From positions 1 to 22,054 of the IMG/VR virus record IMGVR_UViG_3300009187_000085: 22,054 nt of DNA; one strand, given 5' to 3'. Positions 1 to 6,329 of the stretch are shown here, piece after piece. The notes below the pieces were generated by a model, which worked only from the letters and a program-made list of their open reading frames with translations, ran no database searches and was not told the DNA's origin. Both the position numbers and the translations under genes were made by a program. The first letter of the stretch is position 1, and every line of letters starts with the position of its first letter. The stretch is from a virus.

Positions 1-249
1 CAAATCAATCTGAACTTGCATACCACGGGTTGTATAACCCAAACCAGTTGGAACCAACTCGTTATCTTTTTTAGCCATGTAACGCATATAAGACAATTTC
101 AACAATGCATCACAAGCGGCGGCACTATGAGTGGCGGTAGCAAAGGTACCACACACACCACCTACAGTAGTGTAGACACCAAATCCGTCAAACATCACAC
201 GGATTTTTTGTGAATTCTTAAAGCCGTCAATAAAAGTCTTAGTACGCAT
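1..249 (-). CDS. Partial conserved phage protein, N-terminal 83 residues
   Basis: The reading frame starts at an ATG whose first base is 249 and stays open to the left edge, so the C-terminus is missing. AAGGA lies 8 bases before the ATG, and a sigma70-type promoter (286-313) lies about 30 bases further up, which supports the start. The visible protein begins MRTKTFIDGF and is rich in Gly, Thr and Ala around residues 25-45, followed by a basic stretch (YMRYMAKK). I see no signal peptide, membrane segment or catalytic motif. It is the first gene of its own transcription unit. I do not recognise the family, and function is unknown. Confidence 0.75.
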   Translation of the reverse strand, partial: MRTKTFIDGFKNSQKIRVMFDGFGVYTTVGGVCGTFATATHSAAACDALLKLSYMRYMAKKDNELVPTGLGYTTRGMQVQIDL

Positions 250-271
250 ATCAAATTTCCTTATTTCTCAA

Positions 272-288
272 TCACTACAGAATCTATT
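272..288 (-). repeat. 17-base repeat downstream of -10, copy 1
   Basis: On the minus strand this reads AATAGATTCTGTAGTGA and is identical to 818-834. It covers the end of the -10 and the initially transcribed region in both places, so it may be a regulator site or simply shared promoter ancestry. Confidence 0.8.
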
Positions 289-313
289 CTACTCTCTTCG
301 GCAGAAAAGTCAA
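286..313 (-). promoter_or_regulatory. Sigma70-type promoter A
   Basis: Read on the minus strand, TTGACT (308-313) and TAGAAT (286-291) are separated by 16 bases. The -10 is followed by AATAGATTCTGTAGTGA, repeated exactly downstream of promoter B. It points at the gene starting at 249 with a leader of about 30 bases. Confidence 0.75.
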
Positions 314-348
314 CAACTATTTTTCAAGTTGTTGCTTTTTTGCAACAA
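311..348. repeat. Two mutually exclusive hairpins after the 349 gene
   Basis: CAACAACT (311-318) pairs with AGTTGTTG (327-334). The segment TTGTTGC (329-335) can instead pair with GCAACAA (342-348) around a six-T loop. The two stems share bases 329-334. The first hairpin is followed by CTTTTTT on the plus strand. On the minus strand the element sits right after the stop at 349 and runs into the -35 of promoter A. It could end the upstream transcript, but the minus-strand T-run is short. Confidence 0.45.
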
Positions 349-684
349 TCACAGATAGTGAGGACCCATCCACTGGATTGAATATCCACCGTCCAGAATG
401 TTACCACGGGCGGCGTTACGTGCAGGAGCCGCCCAACCAGCCGCTTTCAGAATGTCGCCTTTACGGAATTTTTTGTCCGTATCAGTTTTCACAATGAAAC
501 CCCAAACCGAGGAACCAGTAACAATCTTGATGTACTTGCTACCTTCATCAATCCGAATTCCGTTGATAAACTCGTCAAGCATCCGTGCTTGGATTTCGGT
601 GCGAGGTTTACCGCTTAGTGTCTGCCAACTTTCATAATCGGCAACAATGTCATTCTTCAAGGTTTCTAGTGCTTCGTACATCAT
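349..684 (-). CDS. Uncharacterised phage protein, 111 aa
   Basis: I place the start at the ATG at 684, giving MMYEALETLKND, because AAGGA lies 7 bases before it. An in-frame ATG at 690 would be almost on top of that ribosome site, and a TTG at 702 lies before it. The protein has an acidic N-terminal helix, a stretch around YESWQTLSGKPR, and a C-terminal half with many Gly and Trp residues (AGWAAPARNAARGN) that looks like a small beta domain. No signal peptide or membrane segment is seen. It follows the 30-aa membrane peptide, with which it shares promoter B. I know of no function. Confidence 0.7.
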   Translation of the reverse strand: MMYEALETLKNDIVADYESWQTLSGKPRTEIQARMLDEFINGIRIDEGSKYIKIVTGSSVWGFIVKTDTDKKFRKGDILKAAGWAAPARNAARGNILDGGYSIQWMGPHYL

Positions 685-702
685 TTTCATTTCCTTTATC
701 AA

Positions 703-795
703 TTAACCGAGGGTTTTAACAGAACCGCCAACTGCGGCACCGAACAGAACCATCGCAACAAACAAACCCATCAAAATCGCTAAAATCGTAATCAT
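703..795 (-). CDS. Tiny single-span membrane peptide, 30 aa
   Basis: This small frame begins with ATG at 795 and ends with TAA at 703. GGAG lies a few bases before the start, and promoter B gives a leader of about 30 bases. The peptide starts MITILAILMGLFVAMVLFG, one uninterrupted hydrophobic helix, and ends in a short polar tail with a single Lys. The shape suits a membrane-inserted phage peptide. It is first in a two-gene unit. The start signals and promoter make it a likely real gene despite its length. What it does is unknown; a regulatory or membrane-perturbing role is possible. Confidence 0.65.
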   Translation of the reverse strand: MITILAILMGLFVAMVLFGAAVGGSVKTLG

Positions 796-817
796 TTAAA
801 TCTCCAATCAATCTCAC

Positions 818-834
818 TCACTACAGAATCTATT
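818..834 (-). repeat. 17-base repeat downstream of -10, copy 2
   Basis: Identical to 272-288. It overlaps the last bases of the TATAAT of promoter B and extends into the transcribed leader. Confidence 0.8.
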
Positions 835-859
835 ATACAGGTACTGGTGGGCAAGTCAA
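832..859 (-). promoter_or_regulatory. Sigma70-type promoter B
   Basis: On the minus strand, TTGACT (854-859), a 16-base spacer and a perfect TATAAT (832-837). One base upstream of the -35 lies an AT-rich 16-base block, CAAAGCCAAAATAACC, shared with promoter C. It drives the 30-aa membrane peptide and the 111-aa gene. Confidence 0.85.
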
Positions 860-860
860 C

Positions 861-876
861 GGTTATTTTGGCTTTG
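861..876 (-). repeat. 16-base upstream promoter block, copy 1
   Basis: CAAAGCCAAAATAACC on the minus strand, exactly repeated at 6359-6374. In both places it sits one base upstream of the -35, where an UP element contacting the RNA polymerase alpha subunit would be. Confidence 0.8.
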
Positions 877-900
877 TGTGAAAATACAACACTTGTGGGG

Positions 901-947
901 AAAAAACAACAGCCCTAGAACCGATTTTGGGCGGTTTCTAGGGCTGT
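901..947 (-). terminator. Strong intrinsic terminator after the 997-4551 operon
   Basis: Bases 909-923 (ACAGCCCTAGAACCG) pair with 932-947 apart from one bulged T, making a stem of about 15 pairs with an 8-base loop. On the minus strand the stem is followed by TGTTTTTTCC. It lies about 50 bases past the stop at 997. A second, smaller inverted repeat with one bulge sits between them (965-973 with 978-987). This is the clearest terminator in the window. Confidence 0.88.
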
Positions 948-996
948 GGAGGGGTGTCAGTACACTAGACGGTCAAAACCGTCCTAGAAGGCGGTT

Positions 997-1599
997 TTAG
1001 GCGTCTTCTTCGGCTTCATCCTCGTCCTGTGGGAGGGTTTCGCCACGTTCTAATCGATGGGTGTCGCACAATGTTGAAATCCATCCGTAGTTATTTGAAC
1101 GACCAGGACTGCCACACACTTCGCATGTGCGATATGACATGGACTCTGCCATTGAAATCATTGCACTAATTCCATCAGTATATCCATTCGTATAAAATCG
1201 TAATCCACCAAACTTTTCTTTCACTTGACTTGCTGTGATGTATGGCATAAGTGGAGGAACTTCTTTGTACTCTGCCCTTTCAATTGCTTTGTTTGCATAT
1301 TCGATTCCAAATGAAGTTGGTTCTGTTTTGCTACCAAAACTAAAATGCATTTGAAGTGGACGTACATCTCCAGCCAATGCACGTTTTAACGCACGATTAA
1401 ATTTCAATGCATTTGCACGATTTTTGCGTTTGTGGTCCACATGATGTTGAATGTTTGAACACAATGCATCAACAATGTTGTACCAACCATCACCACATTC
1501 AAAACCCCAACACATAGCAGTATGTGTCATTGGCGCATGACGATACTTAAAAATCTTTGGGTATTTTGCTACTAGTGCTTCATCCAATTCTTTTTTCAT
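997..1599 (-). CDS. Conserved phage protein with zinc-binding C-terminus, 200 aa
   Basis: A widespread phage family without a name, recognised from the N-terminal pattern MKKELDEALVAKYPKIF, the MCWGFECGDGWYNIVD block at about residues 29-44, and the QVKEKFGGLRFY block near 125. The C-terminal part has CEVCG and a later LCDTH, giving three Cys and a His in zinc-site spacing. The tail is very acidic (DEDEAEEDA). No enzymatic motif is visible. It is the last gene before the terminator at 901-947, 16 bases after its upstream neighbour. The family is from memory, the zinc site is inferred from spacing, and function is unknown. Confidence 0.8.
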   Translation of the reverse strand: MKKELDEALVAKYPKIFKYRHAPMTHTAMCWGFECGDGWYNIVDALCSNIQHHVDHKRKNRANALKFNRALKRALAGDVRPLQMHFSFGSKTEPTSFGIEYANKAIERAEYKEVPPLMPYITASQVKEKFGGLRFYTNGYTDGISAMISMAESMSYRTCEVCGSPGRSNNYGWISTLCDTHRLERGETLPQDEDEAEEDA

Positions 1600-1615
1600 A
1601 ATATACTTTTGTAAG

Positions 1616-1804
1616 TTATTTTATTTTGTCAAATTCTTCAAATTCATCCCACTCATCTTCGGCAAGATTTTTGGGGTCGATAAACTTTGTCTGATGCTTG
1701 AACTTGTCTTTTTGTTTTTTAGATTCGTTCAACTTCGGTTTCCTTGCTCTGCCTTCGTCTTCATAGAAGTCACGGAAACTTGAATATTTCTTTGTTTTGG
1801 CCAT
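1616..1804 (-). CDS. Small highly charged protein, 62 aa
   Basis: Begins MAKTKKYSSFRDFYEDEG. The middle is strongly basic with many Lys, and the last 15 residues are strongly acidic (EDEWDEFEEFD). There is no hydrophobic core, so it is probably disordered. It sits 4 bases after the DUF6433 gene in the same operon. The charge split suggests binding to nucleic acid or to a basic or acidic partner, but no family is recognised. Confidence 0.65.
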   Translation of the reverse strand: MAKTKKYSSFRDFYEDEGRARKPKLNESKKQKDKFKHQTKFIDPKNLAEDEWDEFEEFDKIK

Positions 1805-1808
1805 TTTG

Positions 1809-2252
1809 TTACTCTGACTCTCCCTGCAAAATTTCGGGCAACGCTTCTTCGATTAGTTTTCGATTGATGCCTTTGTAAGTAAGTTTTTTTTCTTTCATCA
1901 TCAAAACCAATTTGGCTTCTTCTGGTGAAACGCTCTCTAGAACCTCAATAAACATTGCTTCCCGTTTGATGGGATTCAAATTATTTCCAGTTATAAAATA
2001 CTGAAACTTTCTTAACTCTCTAGGCAATCTATTGTGCCCCCAATTTGCTGGAGTCTCCATCTCTTTATATGGAGGAGCACCTTTGGGTAACTCAAACTGT
2101 ATATTCTTATGAAATGTATATTTGAGGACAGTTTTCAATTCTGGTGTCAAATTTGCAATTTGCTTCAATGCACTTGCTTTCTTTGCCGCAGGCAAATCTC
2201 CGATATGCTGTAGCAACTCGGGCAAAGTCATCTTATCAATATTAATAGCCAT
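1809..2252 (-). CDS. DUF6433 family phage protein, 147 aa
   Basis: I recognise the DUF6433 pattern of T4-like phages. It has an N-terminal helical part with LPELLQHIGDLPAAKK, then LPKGAPPYKEME, then the C-terminal REAMFIEVLESVSPEEAKLV and a Lys-rich segment ending in IEEALPEIL. The family is soluble, almost always lies in early or replication regions of myophages, and has no known biochemical role. Here it lies directly after the RNase H type nuclease gene, one base apart, so the two are surely co-transcribed. Confidence 0.8.
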   Translation of the reverse strand: MAINIDKMTLPELLQHIGDLPAAKKASALKQIANLTPELKTVLKYTFHKNIQFELPKGAPPYKEMETPANWGHNRLPRELRKFQYFITGNNLNPIKREAMFIEVLESVSPEEAKLVLMMKEKKLTYKGINRKLIEEALPEILQGESE

Positions 2253-2253
2253 T

Positions 2254-3120
2254 TTAAAATTCCTGTATATGTTCCATCAACTGCTTCATGCGGTTTTGGA
2301 TAAAATAGTTAAGTAGTTTTTCCCTACCACGTTTAGGGGTATTTTCGTATGCATCAAGAATCTTCTCTTGATACTCAGTTGGAATCTTCGACAGGTCAAT
2401 CAGTAATTCGTTTCGCTTGTAATTTCTCAGCATCACTTCATCACAAAAAGACTCAGGTTCTTCTTCTAACCACTTATTTAGCTTTTTTTCAGTTACAGGT
2501 TTTTGTCGTGCTTCTACGACAAATGTGTCATCGGAAGACATGAAGTTGGGAATACCGTCACTTCTATCGCCTCTGATAATGTGTTCTTTTAAGAATGCTT
2601 CTGGTGTATTGGTACGCAAGAATTTCTTACCCATTGGGCTATATTGTTCCACATTAGCGAACTTCTGCAATTGCATAAAGTCTTTGTCGCTAGACAGAAT
2701 CAGAATCTTTTCAGTAGTGCTGTTCTTAAGTGGAACACCGAACTTGTGTGTCAACGTAGCAATAACGTCATCGGCTTCAGTCTTGTCAACTTGAATCACT
2801 TTATACGGAAAGTATTCTTTGATTTCATCACGTACTTTGTTTAACGTTTCAAAAATTAGATTCCAATCAAACGGAGATGCTTCTCTGTCTTTCTTACGGC
2901 TAGCTTTGTAGTATGGAAAGTAATCACGCCTCCAATACTTTTTGTCATCGCAACAAATAACAATGTCGCCGTAATCATCACGGAATTTAACATTGTACAT
3001 GCGAATGCTATTCAATACCATGTGACGAATCAGATTCTCATCAATAGGGTTTGACGCATTCGAATTCACTTGCATCATCAAGTTTGAAATCATTACCTGA
3101 TTCAGGTCGACTAAAATCAT
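2254..3120 (-). CDS. rnh: T4 RNase H-like 5'-3' flap exonuclease
   Basis: This FEN-1 family nuclease would remove RNA primers and 5' flaps on the lagging strand of phage DNA. Acidic metal ligands appear in order: D5 (ILVDLNQ), D58/D59 (CCDDKKYWRR), E115/D117/D118 (TEADDVIA), D145/D147 (SSDKDFMQL) and D185/D188 (RGDRSDGIPNF). The basic stretch YYKASRKKDRE after the second ligand group matches the part of T4 RNase H that lies over the DNA bridge. At 288 aa it is close to T4 Rnh (305 aa), and the C-terminal part is helical and basic. It lies between a conserved 373-aa protein and DUF6433. All catalytic residues appear intact, so it should be active. Confidence 0.92.
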   Translation of the reverse strand: MILVDLNQVMISNLMMQVNSNASNPIDENLIRHMVLNSIRMYNVKFRDDYGDIVICCDDKKYWRRDYFPYYKASRKKDREASPFDWNLIFETLNKVRDEIKEYFPYKVIQVDKTEADDVIATLTHKFGVPLKNSTTEKILILSSDKDFMQLQKFANVEQYSPMGKKFLRTNTPEAFLKEHIIRGDRSDGIPNFMSSDDTFVVEARQKPVTEKKLNKWLEEEPESFCDEVMLRNYKRNELLIDLSKIPTEYQEKILDAYENTPKRGREKLLNYFIQNRMKQLMEHIQEF

Positions 3121-3126
3121 TTTAAA

Positions 3127-4248
3127 TTATCCAGTTATTACTCTTACAATAATTGTATCAGGATTAATACGTCCTGTCAACTCGGAAGGCTTGGTAGTCA
3201 ATCCATCCAATAACTTCTTCAATACAATCTTACCGCCATCAAGTACTTGCTTAACAGTCACTTCAGGCTTACGCAAACGTTTGCCAGAAGACGATTCTGT
3301 ATTGAAGTTTTGAATTGTTGTACCTTTGATTGTCAAACCTTTTGCATTGTCGGCATTGTACATGCCAAGCAATTTTGTTTTTGTATTGTACAACCACACT
3401 TGATTTGCACCGATAATCTTTTCTGGTAGAACACTCTTCAAATTCAATTCGGGAAACTCTTTCATGTATTGCACTTTAGCGGCAATGACACTAGCAGGTT
3501 TCTCTTTTACTTTACGTGCTTTGCGGGTGGGTTTCTTTTCTGCACCACGATTTGTTTCTGCAACAATCGCATCATAGAATTCTTTAACCTTACGCAATTG
3601 CACTTTGGTAAAATTAGAATATGCTTCTTTTGTATCTGCATCCGTTGCATTCATTACTTCTTCAAATTCTTTAGAACGTTTAATGAACACTTCACACATG
3701 CGTTTCTGCACAACGGAAGACAACTCTTTGCTCTTCAGATATGATTGCATATCTGGTGCAGACTTACATCCACCAACAATGAAGTCATCTACAAGTCCTT
3801 CAATCTCTCCGACTTCTTCAGCCGCTTTCTCACGAATTCTATCCTGAATAGAAACGACTGGTGCAGTTGATGCAACAACAGGTGCTTTTGCTTTTTTAGT
3901 TTTCTTTGCGGTCTCTATAGCAGTCTTAAACTCTTTGACAAAGAATTTTTTGAATGACTCGGATGGTTCATAGCCCATGCACATCATACGTGCTACCCAA
4001 CCAAGTTGTACTGGAATAGATGCGTCACTTGATGCAACCAAAGAAATTTCTTCCTTTGGTCTGTCAATGCTAGCCATGTATTCGACAACAAACGTTTTTG
4101 CTTGTTTGTTGTCACAAAAATAATTATACCAATTCAATGCACGAATTTCTTCGCTTCTGAGATTTTGCATCTCGGCTTGATTGGTCCAAGAAGGTTCCAT
4201 GCCATATGCTTTTGCATCGGCACCAGGATTAATCTTGGAAAATTTCAT
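3127..4248 (-). CDS. Conserved T4-like phage protein, 373 aa
   Basis: A large phage protein of unknown function that I associate with T4-like marine and freshwater phages. The N-terminal domain contains LNWYNYFCDNKQAK and GWVARMMCMGY, both typical of the family. An Ala/Lys/Val-rich linker (about 113-130) leads to a helical, charged middle (about 135-225), a second basic linker (KKPTRKARKVKEKP), and a beta-rich C-terminal domain with NQVWLYNTKTK, KGTTIQNF, RLRKPE and GRINPDTIIVRV. The three-part shape with basic linkers suggests a scaffold or nucleic-acid-associated protein. It lies upstream of the RNase H gene with a 6-base gap. No enzyme motif is seen. Confidence 0.8.
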   Translation of the reverse strand: MKFSKINPGADAKAYGMEPSWTNQAEMQNLRSEEIRALNWYNYFCDNKQAKTFVVEYMASIDRPKEEISLVASSDASIPVQLGWVARMMCMGYEPSESFKKFFVKEFKTAIETAKKTKKAKAPVVASTAPVVSIQDRIREKAAEEVGEIEGLVDDFIVGGCKSAPDMQSYLKSKELSSVVQKRMCEVFIKRSKEFEEVMNATDADTKEAYSNFTKVQLRKVKEFYDAIVAETNRGAEKKPTRKARKVKEKPASVIAAKVQYMKEFPELNLKSVLPEKIIGANQVWLYNTKTKLLGMYNADNAKGLTIKGTTIQNFNTESSSGKRLRKPEVTVKQVLDGGKIVLKKLLDGLTTKPSELTGRINPDTIIVRVITG

Positions 4249-4251
4249 AGT

Positions 4252-4551
4252 TTATTCACCCAATGTAAATGATACAGATTTGATAGAATCGTAGCGGAAT
4301 GAACGCCATTCGTTTTTCTCTAAGTCAACTACAGAGATAGACTCATCAGTTGAAGTGGTGCGAACACGTTCGGTTTTCTTTTCGTATGTTGGAATTGCAC
4401 TCTCTTGCAATGTGCATTTCATGGTACGCATTGTACCGTCTTTCTTAAGAAAGTCAACAGTCACAGGACCGTATTTGAGATGGCTAACAAGCCAATCACG
4501 AAATAGTTTTTGTTCTTTTGGTGTAGTTGTTGCATAATTAAAAGTTGTCAT
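4252..4551 (-). CDS. SH3-barrel phage protein, WYL_2 / DUF2693 type, 99 aa
   Basis: The pattern of a helix (KLFRDWLVSHLKYG), then VTVDFLKKDGTMRTMKCTL, then a linker and VVDLEKNEWRSFRYDSI matches the WYL_2 SH3 beta-barrel family of phage and plasmid proteins. I choose the ATG at 4551: GGAG lies 11 bases before it, and promoter D would place the transcript start near 4589. That leaves an ATG at 4584 with almost no leader; an ATG at 4566 remains possible. The family is thought to bind nucleic acid or small ligands, but no role is established. First gene of the operon running to 997. Confidence 0.78.
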   Translation of the reverse strand: MTTFNYATTTPKEQKLFRDWLVSHLKYGPVTVDFLKKDGTMRTMKCTLQESAIPTYEKKTERVRTTSTDESISVVDLEKNEWRSFRYDSIKSVSFTLGE

Positions 4552-4595
4552 ATCAAAATTCTCCATGTTAAAAATATCTTTCATTCAATGTCTCT

Positions 4596-4624
4596 AGTAT
4601 ACCTACAATCCGTTCAGTTGTCAA
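4596..4624 (-). promoter_or_regulatory. Sigma70-type promoter D
   Basis: Perfect TTGACA (4619-4624), a 17-base spacer and TATACT (4596-4601) on the minus strand, in the only real gap between the glutaredoxin-like gene and the SH3-barrel gene. It should drive the six-gene operon 4551 to 997. Confidence 0.85.
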
Positions 4625-4634
4625 GTTTGCCATG

Positions 4635-4880
4635 CTAACTCTTTTCTATTCTCAACTCATCATAAAGATAATCATGCAATTCATTGATACCACCAATATA
4701 AGTTAAGTTGTGGTATATGTGTGGAACAAAAGTAGTTCCTGGAATTAGCTTATCCAATTGATCTCTTGTATAGTCTTGTCCTAAGATAAAAAGTTTATAT
4801 TTTCGTCTACAAACATTTAAAAGCAATTCTGCTTTTTCGGTAGACTTGCTTCCTATTGCACCATAAACATAGTACGTCAC
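4635..4880 (-). CDS. Glutaredoxin-like protein lacking the CxxC active site, 81 aa
   Basis: The length and pattern are those of a small glutaredoxin: beta strand YYVYGA, a helix (TEKAELLLNV), FILGQDYTRDQLDKLIPG, the cis-proline loop TFVPHIY (P53), and the glutathione-side motif YIGG (61-64) followed by the last helix. The usual CPYC is replaced by SKST at residues 11-14, and the only Cys (C24) lies in the helix. It should therefore not act as a dithiol reductant. It may bind a partner or glutathione. The start is GTG, overlapping the upstream TGA as GTGA. Last gene of the envelope operon. Confidence 0.7.
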   Translation of the reverse strand: MTYYVYGAIGSKSTEKAELLLNVCRRKYKLFILGQDYTRDQLDKLIPGTTFVPHIYHNLTYIGGINELHDYLYDELRIEKS

Positions 4881-5281
4881 GGCGCATTGTACACCTGCAC
4901 AAATTCACTTGGTTCATAATGTAGTATTGCAGTTTTTAGTGTACCCTTAAATTCATATGTAACTTGATAGCCTTTAATTACATCATAATAATTTTGATGT
5001 GTCACAAGATTACATACAGGTCTTGAATCTGTTTCAGTTTTTGCAATTATGGGAGAATTTACAGAAGTACCGCTGTAATGCGTAGTCCCATAATATCTCT
5101 CACAATAATTTTTTGTTGCCATATATGCTACCTTTTCTACTATAGGTTTTTTTGATATAACCCTTGCCATATAGATTCCACTTTGGGTAGAAGAATCTTC
5201 GACAAGAACAACTCCAGCTTTTGCAATAGATGCAAAAAAAGAAATTGCTATAATACTATGTAGCGCACACAACTTTTTCAT
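4877..5281 (-). CDS. Secreted or periplasmic protein, paralogue of its neighbour, 134 aa
   Basis: A clear Sec signal peptide: Lys-Lys start, hydrophobic core at about 6-19, and AKA at 20-22 before the likely cut. The mature part shares its layout with the gene at 5284-5736: an ARV strand (39-41), a Cys about 20 residues later (C60), a second Cys (C90), then GYQVTYEFKGTLKT and a Pro-Ser turn ending in VQVY. This resembles the domain preceding the glycine zipper in some betaproteobacterial outer-membrane lipoproteins, but there is no glycine zipper and no lipobox. Probably periplasmic with one disulfide. Function unknown. Confidence 0.72.
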   Translation of the reverse strand: MKKLCALHSIIAISFFASIAKAGVVLVEDSSTQSGIYMARVISKKPIVEKVAYMATKNYCERYYGTTHYSGTSVNSPIIAKTETDSRPVCNLVTHQNYYDVIKGYQVTYEFKGTLKTAILHYEPSEFVQVYNAP

Positions 5282-5283
5282 AA

Positions 5284-5736
5284 TTACTGAATTACGTATA
5301 CACTAGTAACCGCTTTAATTCTTACTGTATCACCGGGATCGTTTTCCATACGAACTGTACGTATCTGTCCAAAATATTCAAACGTAACGTCATATCCATT
5401 AACGACTTGTTTATATTCTCTGTCATTATATGGAACGCAACGTTGAATCATCTTTGATTGTCCCGCACCAACAACGCCTCCAGAGACTGCTGGAGATGGA
5501 GATAAGTCTTCAACTAACGTGCATGATTGGCGAATAACACTATAAACTTTTGAGGTTGTAATGGGCTGAATTCGCACAACTCTAGCTAAGTCATATTTTA
5601 CAAAATTATCACCGCTACCTGTGCTATATCCTCCAGTAACTTCTGGAGAAGTATTACGTCCCGACCCATAAAAAGCCTCTGCACTTGAATTTGTTATTAC
5701 GCAAATGCCAAGCAGACTGGCAAGTAAAAGTTTCAC
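5284..5736 (-). CDS. Secreted or periplasmic protein, paralogue of its neighbour, 150 aa
   Basis: Starts with GTG overlapping the upstream stop (GTGA), with GGGGAG before it. The signal peptide covers about residues 1-19 (core LLLASLLGICVI, cut near SSA/E). A Gly/Ser-rich stretch (22-45) precedes the conserved domain: LARVVRIQPI, C72, C100, then GYDVTFEYFGQIRTVRM and DPGDTVRI at the end. This last block is closer than its neighbour's copy to the domain of glycine-zipper lipoproteins, so this may be the parent copy. It acts outside the inner membrane; whether it affects surface properties or phage exclusion is unknown. Confidence 0.72.
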   Translation of the reverse strand: MKLLLASLLGICVITNSSAEAFYGSGRNTSPEVTGGYSTGSGDNFVKYDLARVVRIQPITTSKVYSVIRQSCTLVEDLSPSPAVSGGVVGAGQSKMIQRCVPYNDREYKQVVNGYDVTFEYFGQIRTVRMENDPGDTVRIKAVTSVYVIQ

Positions 5737-5954
5737 TTTGAACTCCCCAATAGTGCATTAACTAATGCAGTCAACCAAAACATTGACATTACAGTTTCCC
5801 ATGTCACGGGAATATCCGTAGAAAACAAAGTATTAACTGCACACAATGTAATGTATGAACCTAAAATGTACAATGATATCCAAGCAAACAATGCGCCAGC
5901 AATAACACCGCCAGTCATTTTTTCTTGTGCGAACGTAAACGGACCGATTTTCAT
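5733..5954 (-). CDS. Small two-span membrane protein, 73 aa
   Basis: A polar N-terminus (MKIGPFTFAQEKM) is followed by a first hydrophobic helix at about 15-40 and, after a polar turn with TWETV, a second at about 54-70. I have seen comparable small proteins in other myophages, without a known role. The ATG at 5954 is preceded by AGGAG at good distance, and promoter E lies about 20 bases above it. It leads the operon that continues with the two secreted paralogues and the glutaredoxin-like gene, which suggests an envelope-related role. Confidence 0.7.
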   Translation of the reverse strand: MKIGPFTFAQEKMTGGVIAGALFAWISLYILGSYITLCAVNTLFSTDIPVTWETVMSMFWLTALVNALLGSSK

Positions 5955-5980
5955 AAAAAACTCCTATTTAATGTTTGTAC

Positions 5981-6009
5981 AGTATAACACATCATATCCA
6001 ATATGTCAA
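5981..6009 (-). promoter_or_regulatory. Sigma70-type promoter E
   Basis: Perfect TTGACA (6004-6009), 17-base spacer, TATACT (5981-5986) on the minus strand. The TGA stop of the upstream GIY-YIG gene (6006-6008) lies inside the -35 hexamer. It drives the envelope operon 5954 to 4635. Confidence 0.87.
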
Positions 6010-6323
6010 AATGTATTTAACGATGGTTCATATTCGGCAATCAATTCTCGTTCACGCTGGTGTGCAGGTTTACGCCCACGGATCACTTCGACAACTTCAT
6101 ATTGCCAATTTGCACCAGCCAACTCACGCAATGCATTACACATTGCCCAATTTTTGTTTTCACACTTAGCACGACTCACATGTTTTTGCCAACGGATTTT
6201 AACCGAACGCAAATAGGCTTGACCCTGTGCAACAGTCAAGCCAACATATGTATCGCCAGTATCAACGCATGTAACTTTGTACAGTACATGGTTTCGGTCG
6301 CAACGTTTCTTTCTCAATGTCAT
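6006..6323 (-). CDS. GIY-YIG family nuclease-like protein, 105 aa
   Basis: The GIY-YIG fold is visible: strand with Y15 (HVLYKVTCV), second strand with YVG at 26-28 (GDTYVGLT), the helix with R44 and H48 (VKIRWQKHVSRA), a Glu in HQRERELI (E91/E93), and N103 in the closing SLNTF. The first Gly of the name motif is Val, but the catalytic Tyr, Arg, Glu and Asn positions are filled. At 105 aa it is a bare catalytic domain, so a homing role with a DNA-binding tail is unlikely. The -10 of promoter C ends only 6 bases before this ATG, so the message may be leaderless. A role in host DNA breakdown or repair is possible. Confidence 0.72.
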   Translation of the reverse strand: MTLRKKRCDRNHVLYKVTCVDTGDTYVGLTVAQGQAYLRSVKIRWQKHVSRAKCENKNWAMCNALRELAGANWQYEVVEVIRGRKPAHQRERELIAEYEPSLNTF

Positions 6324-6329
6324 ATAGAC

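Noticed and set aside
349-702. TTG start at 702 for the 111-aa gene
   Set aside because: The ribosome site AAGGA lies after this codon, and the TTG would sit right beyond the stop of the 30-aa peptide; the ATG at 684 has the right spacing.
4584-4586. ATG at 4584 as the start of the SH3-barrel gene
   Set aside because: Promoter D places the transcript start about 5 bases before it, leaving no ribosome site, while the ATG at 4551 has GGAG in front.
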